From positions 1 to 61,953 of the forward strand of contig DYJK01000006.1 of assembly GCA_020723165.1 (NCBI GenBank): DNA of 61,953 nt. Reading direction: 5' to 3'. This stretch comes from Melioribacter roseus. Lineage in GTDB: Bacteria; Bacteroidota; Ignavibacteria; Ignavibacteriales; Melioribacteraceae. The notes beneath the pieces were generated by a model. The model ran no database searches and was not told the DNA's origin. It worked only from the letters and a program-made list of their open reading frames with translations. Made by a program: the position numbers and the translations under genes. Below, piece by piece: positions 26,901 through 35,942 of the stretch. The stretch's first letter is position 1, and each line of letters begins with the position of its first letter.

Positions 26901-29900
26901 GTTGCCTTGTGAGTCGAGTAATTCAACGACAACATTAGCTAATCTGGGTTCGTCAGTATCTTGAATTCCATCTGTATCCATATCATGCCATATAAAATCG
27001 CCAATCTTATTCATACATTCTTCTTCACATTTAGGGCCATATGTTGTACAATAAGTAATATCTTGACCGGCTTTTATTGCAAGGTCTGTTATAACAGCTT
27101 CGAACTGTCCGTCTAAAGTTACAGAGAAAGTAACTTGACCTCCGTCTTTATTAACCGGGACATCCCACTTGATTCCAAATAATCCGGTTGTTGGATCGGT
27201 TACGACTTCCCATGGCTCCGGTGATGCATCAATAACATTATCTTCACAAAGAGCTAAAACCCAATGAGATAGATCGTGATCGGCATTAATTCCGGTTATG
27301 GTATATGTCCATGTAGAAGTGCCGTCGTTATTGTTGACTACTCCATCGAAGTGGACATCAAAACCTCCGCACAGATCTTCCGGAGGACAATAACCGAAGT
27401 CCGCATCGTAATATTTCTGATTATTACTTAATGTTATATTATATGATCCGGTTGTACTTAATGTATATACCTGGTATTGTGCCGGAACAGATATGATTTC
27501 AACGAGATAATTATTATCACAAAGACCGGTAAAGAAATATTTTCCTTGTGCATTTGTTGTGTCTGTTTTAACTATTGTTTGACTATTTTCAGTATAAGTC
27601 AATTTAACAACCGCGCCTTCTATTGGTGTTGAACCTTGCTGACCGCCATTACAATCACCGGTCATGTCAACAAACACGTAATCACCAATTTCGCCAGCAC
27701 ATTCTTCATAAATACCGGCATCCCATGTTAAGTCATTTTCGCCGGCTGTTAATGTTGTGCAGATTGTCTTTCCGGTGGTTATATCAGCATCGCTGTCTTT
27801 TGCATCATCGCTACCAGCATCCTTAATTGTGAATACATAGCCGGAAGGTAATGTAAATACTACATAGTAATCACCGGGATTCAGATTCGAGAATAAGTAA
27901 TTACCGTTTGAGTCTGTTGTTGTTGTTGAAATTAAATTATTGTTGCAGTCGTATAATTTTACCGTAACATTTGGTACACCTGATTCGCTACCATCTTGTA
28001 TGCCATCTTTATCGGTATCAAACCAAACTTTGTCACCTAAAGAAGCTTTACAATCTATAATAACAGTTGCTGAAGCTGAAAATTCAACATTAGCAGAACC
28101 GTCCGTTGGATGGCCAATTGCTGTAACAGCATTAACTAATTCGCCGCAATCTGTTGTTTTAACTGTGTATGTCTTGGTTAGTGATTTTGTTGCGCCTGGA
28201 TTTACTGGTGTAAGATTACCAATTTTATGATCGCCGCTTGGATTGATCATAGCGTCATAAAGATCAACACCGCCGCTTAATGTTATATCACCGCAATTTT
28301 CTACCGTGAAGGTATAGGTAATAACATCACCCGGCTGCGCTGTTTGCTTATCCGCTGTTTTGATTACGCTTACACATGTCTTATAAAATCCAAAATCTAT
28401 TGTGATGTTATCATTGCAGTCCAATGTTACAGATACTGATTGATTTTTATCAGCGTCGCTGTCTTTTGAATCATCGCTGCCTTGATTTTTCTTTGTTGAA
28501 TACCACTTTGTTTGAGCTGTACTTTCTAATACTCCGCCGGCATTATAATTAGATGATGCTACCCTTACTTTATAAGAACCATTATCTAAATTTGCAAATT
28601 CATATTTACCATTTGCATCCGTGGTGGTTGTAGTAATTAAGTTACTATTGTCGTCAAGCAGTTCAACTAATACTCCTGGTATTCCAGGTTCATTTGCATC
28701 TTGAATTCCATCAACATCTTTATCGTGCCATACGAAATCACCAATCTTATTTTTACATATAACGACTTCACATATTAAATAACCGTTATCAACTGTACCG
28801 TTGTCAAAATTTTCATTTATCGCTGTTGCTGCATCTGTAATTTCGCTAAAAGAATATGATGTAGACCCGCCGCCTAATGCCGTATTTGCAATAGCTAAAA
28901 ATTGGTCAACTGTTAATCCATAGAAAGTTCCGCTTGCTATTACAAGATTGGCAAGGTCAGTTGAGTTTGTACCGAGATAACCAGCTCTATCAAACTCAAC
29001 ATTAAGGGTAAGTGTTACAACATGTCCGGCTAACGTATTACTTAATGTATTACCCGGATCAGTATAATTCTGTGTTAAGGCAGCAGACGTTCCGCCGGAT
29101 GGTAGAAAATCTTTTACCGCCGAAGCACTGGTTAATTCTAAAGTATAATTACCGCCAACTGTTAATCCGGAAGGGAACACGCTATCAAAATATAGATCCC
29201 TAATTTTACCGGGTGTACTGTTTGATGAACTTCCCCATCCGCCGGGTGTAAATGTTGTATAACCATTTAAATCACAATCGCCGGGGGTGTACCATTCAAC
29301 GGTTGCAGTAACTTCTTTTTCATCAAAGGATGGTGTTGCTAAAACTAATTTCTGTTTTGTATCGGGATAATTTTTATGAACGTATCTTGTTCCTTGCGGT
29401 ATTTCAATATCTGCTTTTGCTTTAATTGTAGCAGTGCCGGTTCCACTGTAAGTTAAAGTAATTGGTCCAGCATGACCGCTTGCATCGGTAGTAACTGTTG
29501 TTGCACTAAGTGTTCCTAAAGTTGTTGTTAACTGAACTTGAATTCCCGATAAAGGATTGCCATTAATATCTGTAGCATAAATATCAAAATTTGCCGGTGT
29601 TCCTTGAACAAATGATTGTGCCGGCGGTATTATTAAAAGAGTCTGAAGATATTCTACTACATTATGATTTGCATTTGCGTCTGCTATAATTGCAAGAGTT
29701 CTGTTCTTTACATTGTTATTGTTTGTAATTGTGTTTGGGTCCACTCCATCACTGAAATGCCAAATAGCAAACTGAACTGAAGCCGCTTCTTCGTTGTTAT
29801 CGGATAGCTTTCCTGAATAACTGGTTTTGTAAGGATAATAATGATTCAATACATAAGTAATTTCCGATGATGTACTTCCTTCATCCCAGTAATCCTGGTT

Positions 29901-30182
29901 ATATACTAATCCGTGTTGAAGATCAATACAATAGAACTTTTCCGGGTTAGAGTTTAATGTACCATTAAAAGTACCGGCAAAGTTACTTGCGCTATTATGC
30001 GTATAAGGATTAGTATAATTAATTGTTTTGCCCTCAGCAGTACCGGTAATTTGAGCATAGCTGGTATAATCTGTTACACTTTTCGCCCCGTCTTTTGATT
30101 GAGCTAAATTAGTAACTGTCAAGCCAAATAAGAGCACTATACTTAATAATACTCTCATAAACGGTTTCGGCTGTAAATTCAT
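23988..30182 (-). CDS. giant surface protein: thioester domain, Big_1, SdrD B repeats, DUF11/choice-of-anchor A, propeller, T9SS
   Basis: 2064 aa. Signal peptide to about residue 28. Thioester-domain pattern at about 35-185: YCIDL with Cys85 and ASVQFAIWHF with Gln137, the pair that forms an internal thioester in adhesins. Big_1 Ig-like domain at about 190-285. Four SdrD B-type domains (KIGDFVWHDKDVDGIQDANEPGI, LGDKVWFDTDKDGIQDGSES, EIGDYVFVDMTGDC, KIGDFIWHDMDTDGIQD). A DUF11 domain (from ADLEINKTSS) holding a choice-of-anchor A domain inside it, a BNR/YCF48-like propeller, and a T9SS sorting domain (NYPNPFNPSTTIQF). It has a strong ribosome site (AGGAGGATAAATG) and a possible sigma-54 site at 30229-30244. 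I infer an adhesin; target unknown. Confidence 0.85.
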   Translation of the reverse strand: MNLQPKPFMRVLLSIVLLFGLTVTNLAQSKDGAKSVTDYTSYAQITGTAEGKTINYTNPYTHNSASNFAGTFNGTLNSNPEKFYCIDLQHGLVYNQDYWDEGSTSSEITYVLNHYYPYKTSYSGKLSDNNEEAASVQFAIWHFSDGVDPNTITNNNNVKNRTLAIIADANANHNVVEYLQTLLIIPPAQSFVQGTPANFDIYATDINGNPLSGIQVQLTTTLGTLSATTVTTDASGHAGPITLTYSGTGTATIKAKADIEIPQGTRYVHKNYPDTKQKLVLATPSFDEKEVTATVEWYTPGDCDLNGYTTFTPGGWGSSSNSTPGKIRDLYFDSVFPSGLTVGGNYTLELTSASAVKDFLPSGGTSAALTQNYTDPGNTLSNTLAGHVVTLTLNVEFDRAGYLGTNSTDLANLVIASGTFYGLTVDQFLAIANTALGGGSTSYSFSEITDAATAINENFDNGTVDNGYLICEVVICKNKIGDFVWHDKDVDGIQDANEPGIPGVLVELLDDNSNLITTTTTDANGKYEFANLDNGSYKVRVASSNYNAGGVLESTAQTKWYSTKKNQGSDDSKDSDADKNQSVSVTLDCNDNITIDFGFYKTCVSVIKTADKQTAQPGDVITYTFTVENCGDITLSGGVDLYDAMINPSGDHKIGNLTPVNPGATKSLTKTYTVKTTDCGELVNAVTAIGHPTDGSANVEFSASATVIIDCKASLGDKVWFDTDKDGIQDGSESGVPNVTVKLYDCNNNLISTTTTDSNGNYLFSNLNPGDYYVVFTLPSGYVFTIKDAGSDDAKDSDADITTGKTICTTLTAGENDLTWDAGIYEECAGEIGDYVFVDMTGDCNGGQQGSTPIEGAVVKLTYTENSQTIVKTDTTNAQGKYFFTGLCDNNYLVEIISVPAQYQVYTLSTTGSYNITLSNNQKYYDADFGYCPPEDLCGGFDVHFDGVVNNNDGTSTWTYTITGINADHDLSHWVLALCEDNVIDASPEPWEVVTDPTTGLFGIKWDVPVNKDGGQVTFSVTLDGQFEAVITDLAIKAGQDITYCTTYGPKCEEECMNKIGDFIWHDMDTDGIQDTDEPRLANVVVELLDSQGNPLQTTTTDANGYYFFNNLPNGTYKVRVAASNFTGSGVLAGSQSEKWFLTFKDKGSDDAKDSDGDNNKTATVTVNCNDDLTIDFGFFKVCVSMIKTGPATVNVGETITYTFTVSNCGDVLLSGGANVYDPMLKPSGDHKIKYLQLYPGQSATFTYDYETTPNDCGELINEAWVIGHPSLDNYNFGDNTVRYDDNHTVIVNCEEKEADLEINKTSSESNPECGEQFYYTITVKNNGPDKSEGIIASDLLPSGADYISHTTSQGTYDYTTGIWNVGDLNSGSTATLTIYVKVDCDQVNNSTFDLGVAADYNLFVIEDVDQPSSDTQGKVAVGGDANFANYSIGDQLPMNSGDVLIVGGDLTYLSGRVYNGNVVYGNTTNLPIPGVTVDGTISQGNPIDFAAAKIYLENLSLSLSGYTVNGTTTFQWGGLTLSGTDPFLNVFAVSGSDLSSANNVTISVPNGSAVLVNIDGTNINWAGGLTVNGTAINNVLYNFYQATSMTIQGIDIRGSILASFANINFAAGVINGQMICKSLVGMGQMNLSPFGGNIPGEKEITNVAIIVSSITIDPNPNNNSASVEVTVGGNDNGGNNGGGDDWQYVNGFGEGEIVYSMIFDGQNIYAGTWGGKIYMSSNNGQTWTVINTGMNVSFIWSLQISGGYIFAATELGIYRFNSTSWSLTSLAGIDVHSLTVSGGVIYAGTWGLGVYKSTDNGTTWLPMNNGLSYFLTIQSVTATASGELFAASVGGGVFKFDGSVWVNVNIGYDFVWVMNSSSSAIYAGTYGDGLYRSFDGGATWSKVTNLNAPFIYSISVSGSGKVYVASWASGVFESTDNGNTWTSLGMGGFGVSSLMVPTGSDDLFVGTKEGKIYMSKSTGTATDVNDGLSEVPTKFELNQNYPNPFNPSTTIQFAVPEAGNYSVKVFNVLGQEVATLLNGEIGSGMHKVTFDASDIASGIYVYRLVGNNVNISKKMILTK

Positions 30183-30576
30183 TTATCCTCCTATTTAGAA
30201 ATTCTTCTATTTGAAGTGAATAGATAAATTCAATACAGATGCCAAGGAAAAGTGCATTTTTCATTAATAATCGAAACTTTTTGCGAGATGTTAAGGAGTG
30301 TTTTGTACCAAAATGATATTTTGATTCATTAACGAATAATTTTTTGCCTCTTATTAATTTATTTGAAAACAATCAGTTAGGTCAGAATAAACCTCAAGAC
30401 ATCTTTAAGACAAGCATTTGTATGACGGTTTTTCAATATCGTTACAACATGGCTTAATCTTCTTATTGAAATGAGATGTTTATTCTCAAAGTGGGGCGAT
30501 TTTTTTGCACTAAATCTGTGATTTGAATTAAATGAGGAGACAATTGCTTGCCTCCTCATATCTTAAGGACGGCTGG
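30183..30576 (-). promoter_or_regulatory. intergenic region before the 2064-aa gene; weak sigma-54-like site
   Basis: No gene is credible in this gap. On the minus strand TGGCAT-CTGTA-TTGAA at 30244-30229 resembles TGGCAC-N5-TTGCA with two or three mismatches, including the -12 C. It lies about 47 bases before the ATG, much like the better site before the neighbouring giant gene. An imperfect hairpin (ATGAGGAG arms, 30531-30559) just after the 35514-30577 gene may act as its terminator. Confidence 0.3.
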
Positions 30577-33500
30577 TTACTTCATCAATATCATTTTCTT
30601 AACAATATTAACATCATTACCAAAGAGTTGATAGAAATAAACTCCCGATGATAATGCACTGGCATCAAAAATAATTTTATGATATCCGGGACCGAATTCT
30701 TTTTCAGTCAAAGTTTTGATCGTTTGACCGAGTATGTTATAAAGTTTTATTGAGTACGTTCCGGATTTCGGAATGCCAAACTCGATTGTGGTTGTTGGAT
30801 TAAACGGGTTGGGGTAATTCTGCTTCAAGGAAAATTCTGTTGGAATGATTTCCTTCTCTTCCAAACCGGTTGCAGTGCTTACTTTCATAAATATCTTTCC
30901 GTCTTTTGTACCGGCGTAGATATTATGAGTTCTCGGATTAACAAGAATCGAACTCACTCCAAATCCACCCATACCAAGTGACGACCAGGTATTTCCAAAA
31001 TCGGAAGAAGCAAACACACCGCTCGTCCACGAGCTTACATAAACATTATCGTCCGGATCAATTTGAATTGAATAAATGAATGGTGCATTCAAGTTTGTAA
31101 GTTGCGCCCAGTTCAATCCGTTATCCATAGAACGATACAATCCCTCGCCGTAAGTTCCGGCAAAAAGAACATCGGTCGATGTTACATTTATACTCCACAC
31201 AAGATTGTAGCCGAGGTTCATGTGCTGCCAGTCTGTTCCGCCATTGATAGAAGAGAATAATCCGAATCCATATGTAGCAGCAAATATTTTTGCCGAAGAA
31301 GTTATCGTCATAGAGTTAACAACCGGGTAAATCAAACCGGCGTTAATCGAATTCCATGTAGCACCGTTATCTTCGGATTTGAAAATTCCCAATCCCCACG
31401 TACCGGCGTATAAATTTCCGGAGGCATCGATAACTATTGATCTAACATCATTAAATTGTAATCCAACAAGCTGCCATGTAACACCGTTATCAAACGAGCC
31501 GAATAAACCTTGCTCGGTTCCTACAAAAATATGTCCGCTTGAATTGACCGCAATAGACCAGATCAGTCCGACATACATATCATTGTTAATGCGTGTAAAT
31601 GATTCCCCGTTGTTGGCGGAACGATAAATTTTTCCGCCCCACGTACCGGCAAGAATATTACCGCTATTATCATAAGCAAGTGAATAAACTATTTCGCCGG
31701 CGGCGAACTGACCAACATAATGCCAATCATCGCCCGGTGTGCCGGAATCCAATTCAACATGAATTGTTACCGAGGCATAATCGTCTTCGTTCGGATTACC
31801 ATTGCCGGGTGTTGAATCGCGATCATCCTGATCTGCATCAATAATTTCTGCTACATTAATTATATCCGGTGGAAGCGGTATATGTCCGCAGAACAATGCT
31901 AAATTAAATTGGCCTGAACCGTGCATCGAATTACAAATTACTTGTCCGTTAACAACGCCGGAAGCAAAATGAAGATCTGCAAAAGGTGCAAGTATAGAAC
32001 CGCGGATATCGATTCCGAATATTGTTAAAGTTGTAGCTTCATAAAAATTATAAAGTACATTTGTTATCGCCGTGCCATTCACGCTCAATCCGCCCATCCA
32101 GGAGACGGTTGTTCCGTTTATGTTAACAAGAACAACTGCGCCGTTAGGAGCGTTGATGATCACATTATTTGCAGAAGAAAGATCGGCACCATTTAATTCA
32201 AATACGTTCAGATATGGATCTGTTCCGGTTAATGTAATTTGCCCATATTGTATAGAGCTGGTTCCATTAACTGTATAGGTTGAAAGTTGTGTTGAAAGAT
32301 TATTCAAATAAGTTCTTGCTGCCGCAAAATCAATCGGGTAATCTTGCCGCAGTGTACCGTTTAATATACTTACACCCGGATGCGGAAGATTGGTTGTGTT
32401 TCCATAAACAACATTGCCGCCGTATATACCTCCGCTGATGTAAGTAAGGTCTTGTCCAACAATAAGAACATCTTCTGTTCCGTTGGAATTCGGAAGCTGA
32501 TCACCAACACTGTAATTTGCAAGATAAGCATCCCTTCCAACCGCCATTTTACCTTGTGTATCGGATGATGGCTGATTTATATCTTCAAGAACAAATAGAT
32601 TAAAGCCGGCTGCCGGACCAAAATCAAAGGCTGCCGTGAAAATATCTACGAGAACATTTATTGTTAATGTTTCGGTTGTACCAACAGTCATAAATCCAAC
32701 ATTCCAAATGCCCGCGTTTGGATCATAGATTCCATTAGTTGTTGTGTGCGATACATATTCAAAACCGTTGGGAATAATATCAACAACTTGTGCCCATGCA
32801 GAATTGCCGGGACCATCATTCGTTATTGTGATTGTGAAAGTAATGTTATCGCCATTGTTAGGATGTTCATCGCTTACAGTTTTTATAATAGAAAGGTCTG
32901 CGAAGCAATGATAAATTTCTTCGGGTCCAACCGATGGCACTGGTTCCGGTTCCGCATATTTTCTTACAAGAAGCCAATCAACATTCATACACGAACCGCC
33001 GAGAATAAAAAACCACGGCGCAAGCGGATCGGTCGTTATTCGATTCGGCCGCGATACTGTATTAGTAATTGTTGTAACCGGAAAATTATCTAATTGAAAT
33101 TTTGCCGTTGAATTATCAATTCTCATTACTTTATGAATGAGATAATTATTGAAATCGAGCGGTGTAGTTGTAACGACATAATCACCGGGCGATTCAATAT
33201 GTTCTGCATTATCGGCATCAACAACAAAATAAGATCCGCTGATCGGACGTAGATCCATTATTCTTAAATTTTTAAATCCAAATGGAGGACCGCTCCAGCT
33301 TGATGTTGGTTCTTGTCTGCCAAGTCCCATTTCGCCGGCAAAACCAGAAATACTATGCTTCGCCCTCGCTTCAAGCATGTGTCCAATTCCAAAGGATTGT
33401 TTTGCGGTAACCTGGGTTAAAAATCCACCCGAGTTGCATATTTGCATCTCTCCGCCGGATACCGTAACGGTTCCGCTGTAGCCGGGATCAACTCCATTCC

Positions 33501-35514
33501 ATTTGTTGGGATCTAAAACGGTTCCGTCAAAGTCATCGTAAAAATCAAATACTGCATCCGCACCATAAAGAGATAGACCCGGCGTGGTCCCGGTTGAAGC
33601 TTGAGTACAAATCATAAAAGGACCCGGACTTGACAAACTACTTCCGAGGTAAGAGAAATAATAAATATCATTGTATTCTAAAATTGCACCACGGAAAGGA
33701 CTATTCCCTTCATTGGTGTAAACATAAGAAGTCGATTTAGTAACATTCTCCCAGTCAGTGGTTGTTAAGTACATCGTACTCCAACCCCATGTTGTGGGAG
33801 ACGCCGCGTAGAAAATATAATAGGTACTTCCAAATTTTACCGGGTGTGCATCTGCAATTGTGCCGGCATCGAGCGAGCCGGGAGGTCCGAAAGCAATAAA
33901 CGGATCGGTACCGCCGTGCCATTTAGTGTATGGTCCGGCTATATCATCTGCAATTGCATAACTGCACTGTTCTATGTAATAATAATTCGGATTACCGGGA
34001 TCGTCAAAATTTCCTTTGTCTGCCATAAATAACATTATCCACTTACCATCATCACGTTTAAATACATACGGTTCGGATACGCGTGCCCAATCCCATGCAT
34101 CAGTATCACCTTCAATCGCGGAAGACATCAATACAAGTGGATCGATTTCTACATAAGGACCGGTAATAGAAGATGCTTTTGCAACACCAATAGCTGCATA
34201 AGCATTTTGTCCCCAGCTCCAAGCGCCGTGAACTCCGCATCCGCTTGTTGTTTCAAAAACTACGTCGCGAAAATAATTGCTGTTGTCAAACGATATTGTT
34301 GGAAATCCGCCCGGTGAATTTGCATACACTCCATTGTTGCCATCAGCAATTCCGGTAAGAACACCATTCATAACGGGTGAATCAAATTCATGATTAGTTG
34401 CACCGTATGCACTGTTCGAATTAACAGAAACTATGTATGTAGTGTTGGGGATAATATATAAAGGAGTGGATAGTGCTGCTTCTTGCCAGCCGGAAGGCGT
34501 CTCGCTGGAAAAATTAATTGATGCCAAAAGAGCGCCGGTGCTTGACCAAATTCTTCCGGTGTGTGAACCGGTTTCTCCCGCTGTTTTGTAATAACGAATC
34601 TTAGTTATCCTTCCTTCTTGTGTTGCCTGGAATTTCATTCCGAGTTCATAAGGACCATCATTAAATTCGCCGCTTGGTGTTTGTGTTGTTAACACACTAG
34701 TCGGGGTTCCATATCCGCCATGTGCATCTCCACCAACAATCCAGTGATAGAATAAATACCAATAGCCATCATCACCTTTTTCAACATGGGGACAATCAAG
34801 ATACGGATTCAATAAATTTCCGGGATTAGTGTTCAACCTCGAATCGCCGGCAAACATTGGCGTTGAATTCCGAATTGAAAAATCAATTGTAACATCTCCC
34901 AGCCAACTCCACCCGGAAGAATTCCCGGGATTGCCGCTTGTGTTAATGGCAAAACCAACTTGCCCGTTACACACACTTCTATCAGTAAATAGTTGATAAA
35001 AATTTCCGCCCTCTTCAACCATATTTTCTGCAAGAAGACTTCCCGGACTGCCCGTAATCGTTACGCCGGGTACATTTGTCCATGGCCCGGTTGGGGGAAG
35101 AGCAACAGATACCGGTGGTTCGGGCGGTGGAAATGTTGCCGAGGGATTATCATAATACATAAAAATTGTTGTACCTCCATCGGGAATCGATGGAACTTTA
35201 ACCCAAATTTTCGCATATGTTCCGCCCGGGTTCCATGTTTCAAGCCAATAGGGAATAAGTGTTTGTGTATCATCGGAAGTAAAACGTATATCGCTTCCAT
35301 CCGGTTTGCATCGGCTGAAATCAAAAGAACTGTTCAGTTCAATCATAACTTGAAAATCGGCAAGGGGTGCGCCAGTGCTGTTTGAAACTGTTATAGCTCT
35401 TCGATAGCCCCAATCTTGACTATTCCAACTTTGAGCAAATGTATTGTTGTGAATAATAAGTGGTACTAAAAAGAGCAAAACAATCCATGCTCTTCTTAGA
35501 GATACTTTTTCCAT
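30577..35514 (-). CDS. giant surface protein: DUF2341, GH43-like propeller with DUF4082 insert, lectin-like domain, DUF11/choice-of-anchor A, propeller, T9SS
   Basis: 1645 aa with a signal peptide (to about 27). DUF2341 at about 30-115 (WGYRRAITVSNSTGAPLADF, IFMYYDNPSA). A GH43-like five-bladed propeller (LDCPHVEKGDDGYWYLFYHW ... AIGVAKASSITGPYVE ... SEPYVFKRDDGKWIMLF ... ADAHPVKFGSTYYIFYAA), interrupted at about 275-430 by a DUF4082 domain (YELGMKFQATQEGRITKIRY ... GWQEAAL ... NYFRDVVFE). A lectin-like domain (about 660-860), then DUF11 with choice-of-anchor A inside, a YCF48-like propeller and a T9SS domain (NYPNPFNPTTTIEF). The last 770 residues closely match the 2064-aa neighbour. Probably binds or cleaves polysaccharide; catalytic residues were not assigned. 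Confidence 0.85.
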   Translation of the reverse strand: MEKVSLRRAWIVLLFLVPLIIHNNTFAQSWNSQDWGYRRAITVSNSTGAPLADFQVMIELNSSFDFSRCKPDGSDIRFTSDDTQTLIPYWLETWNPGGTYAKIWVKVPSIPDGGTTIFMYYDNPSATFPPPEPPVSVALPPTGPWTNVPGVTITGSPGSLLAENMVEEGGNFYQLFTDRSVCNGQVGFAINTSGNPGNSSGWSWLGDVTIDFSIRNSTPMFAGDSRLNTNPGNLLNPYLDCPHVEKGDDGYWYLFYHWIVGGDAHGGYGTPTSVLTTQTPSGEFNDGPYELGMKFQATQEGRITKIRYYKTAGETGSHTGRIWSSTGALLASINFSSETPSGWQEAALSTPLYIIPNTTYIVSVNSNSAYGATNHEFDSPVMNGVLTGIADGNNGVYANSPGGFPTISFDNSNYFRDVVFETTSGCGVHGAWSWGQNAYAAIGVAKASSITGPYVEIDPLVLMSSAIEGDTDAWDWARVSEPYVFKRDDGKWIMLFMADKGNFDDPGNPNYYYIEQCSYAIADDIAGPYTKWHGGTDPFIAFGPPGSLDAGTIADAHPVKFGSTYYIFYAASPTTWGWSTMYLTTTDWENVTKSTSYVYTNEGNSPFRGAILEYNDIYYFSYLGSSLSSPGPFMICTQASTGTTPGLSLYGADAVFDFYDDFDGTVLDPNKWNGVDPGYSGTVTVSGGEMQICNSGGFLTQVTAKQSFGIGHMLEARAKHSISGFAGEMGLGRQEPTSSWSGPPFGFKNLRIMDLRPISGSYFVVDADNAEHIESPGDYVVTTTPLDFNNYLIHKVMRIDNSTAKFQLDNFPVTTITNTVSRPNRITTDPLAPWFFILGGSCMNVDWLLVRKYAEPEPVPSVGPEEIYHCFADLSIIKTVSDEHPNNGDNITFTITITNDGPGNSAWAQVVDIIPNGFEYVSHTTTNGIYDPNAGIWNVGFMTVGTTETLTINVLVDIFTAAFDFGPAAGFNLFVLEDINQPSSDTQGKMAVGRDAYLANYSVGDQLPNSNGTEDVLIVGQDLTYISGGIYGGNVVYGNTTNLPHPGVSILNGTLRQDYPIDFAAARTYLNNLSTQLSTYTVNGTSSIQYGQITLTGTDPYLNVFELNGADLSSANNVIINAPNGAVVLVNINGTTVSWMGGLSVNGTAITNVLYNFYEATTLTIFGIDIRGSILAPFADLHFASGVVNGQVICNSMHGSGQFNLALFCGHIPLPPDIINVAEIIDADQDDRDSTPGNGNPNEDDYASVTIHVELDSGTPGDDWHYVGQFAAGEIVYSLAYDNSGNILAGTWGGKIYRSANNGESFTRINNDMYVGLIWSIAVNSSGHIFVGTEQGLFGSFDNGVTWQLVGLQFNDVRSIVIDASGNLYAGTWGLGIFKSEDNGATWNSINAGLIYPVVNSMTITSSAKIFAATYGFGLFSSINGGTDWQHMNLGYNLVWSINVTSTDVLFAGTYGEGLYRSMDNGLNWAQLTNLNAPFIYSIQIDPDDNVYVSSWTSGVFASSDFGNTWSSLGMGGFGVSSILVNPRTHNIYAGTKDGKIFMKVSTATGLEEKEIIPTEFSLKQNYPNPFNPTTTIEFGIPKSGTYSIKLYNILGQTIKTLTEKEFGPGYHKIIFDASALSSGVYFYQLFGNDVNIVKKMILMK

Positions 35515-35565
35515 TTAGTCTCCTTTATTAGTTGACTATAAATATTTTATTCAACCGGGTAAGGG

Positions 35566-35580
35566 GCAATTGAAGTGCCA
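35566..35580 (-). promoter_or_regulatory. consensus sigma-54 promoter
   Basis: On the minus strand TGGCAC-TTCAA-TTGC matches the RpoN consensus TGGCAC-N5-TTGC at every fixed base. Transcription would start about 12 bases on, near 35554, leaving a 40-base leader before the ATG at 35514 (ribosome site AAAGGAG). The rest of the gap 35515-35942 holds the start signals of both divergent genes and no other gene. Confidence 0.6.
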
Positions 35581-35921
35581 GTGATAATCTTCATTATTTT
35601 TTGAAAAAAGAACTTTGTTGAAGTAACGGGAAAAAATATCTGTATCAAAAAATTAAAATCATTTTATTATGAGTCAGCCCATAAACCTAAAATGAGTTGA
35701 AAACAAATCAAATCCATTCTTCATTTAATACTAAGACACAAACTTTTTCATCTATCTGTTTATTTACTCCCGGCGATAAGAAACTAAAACGATGATTTTG
35801 CACGGCAGCCCGTTGGTTCTTTTCTCCAAAGGAGAGACTTAGAAAATTTTTTCTAAAGAAAGCAACTATCCTATAACCATGTGAGTCTAATTACCATCTT
35901 ACTTGCTCGGATTAATGAAAA

Positions 35922-35929
35922 TAAATTTG
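35922..35929 (+). promoter_or_regulatory. possible -7 element for the DUF5916 gene
   Basis: TAAATTTG is a full TAnnTTTG match, 14 bases before the ATG. An upstream TTG (35913 region) is at 16 bases, a little short. The gene also has a G-rich ribosome site (CGGGGGACACATG). Confidence 0.35.
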
Positions 35930-35942
35930 CATCGGGGGACAC

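Noticed and set aside
26560-29203. Plus-strand frames inside the giant surface gene
   Set aside because: They are antisense shadows of repetitive Thr/Asp-rich coding sequence, with no ribosome sites or domains.
30109-30559. Minus-strand frames of 60-87 codons in the gap before the 2064-aa gene
   Set aside because: They overlap the start and upstream signals of the giant gene, and look random in composition.
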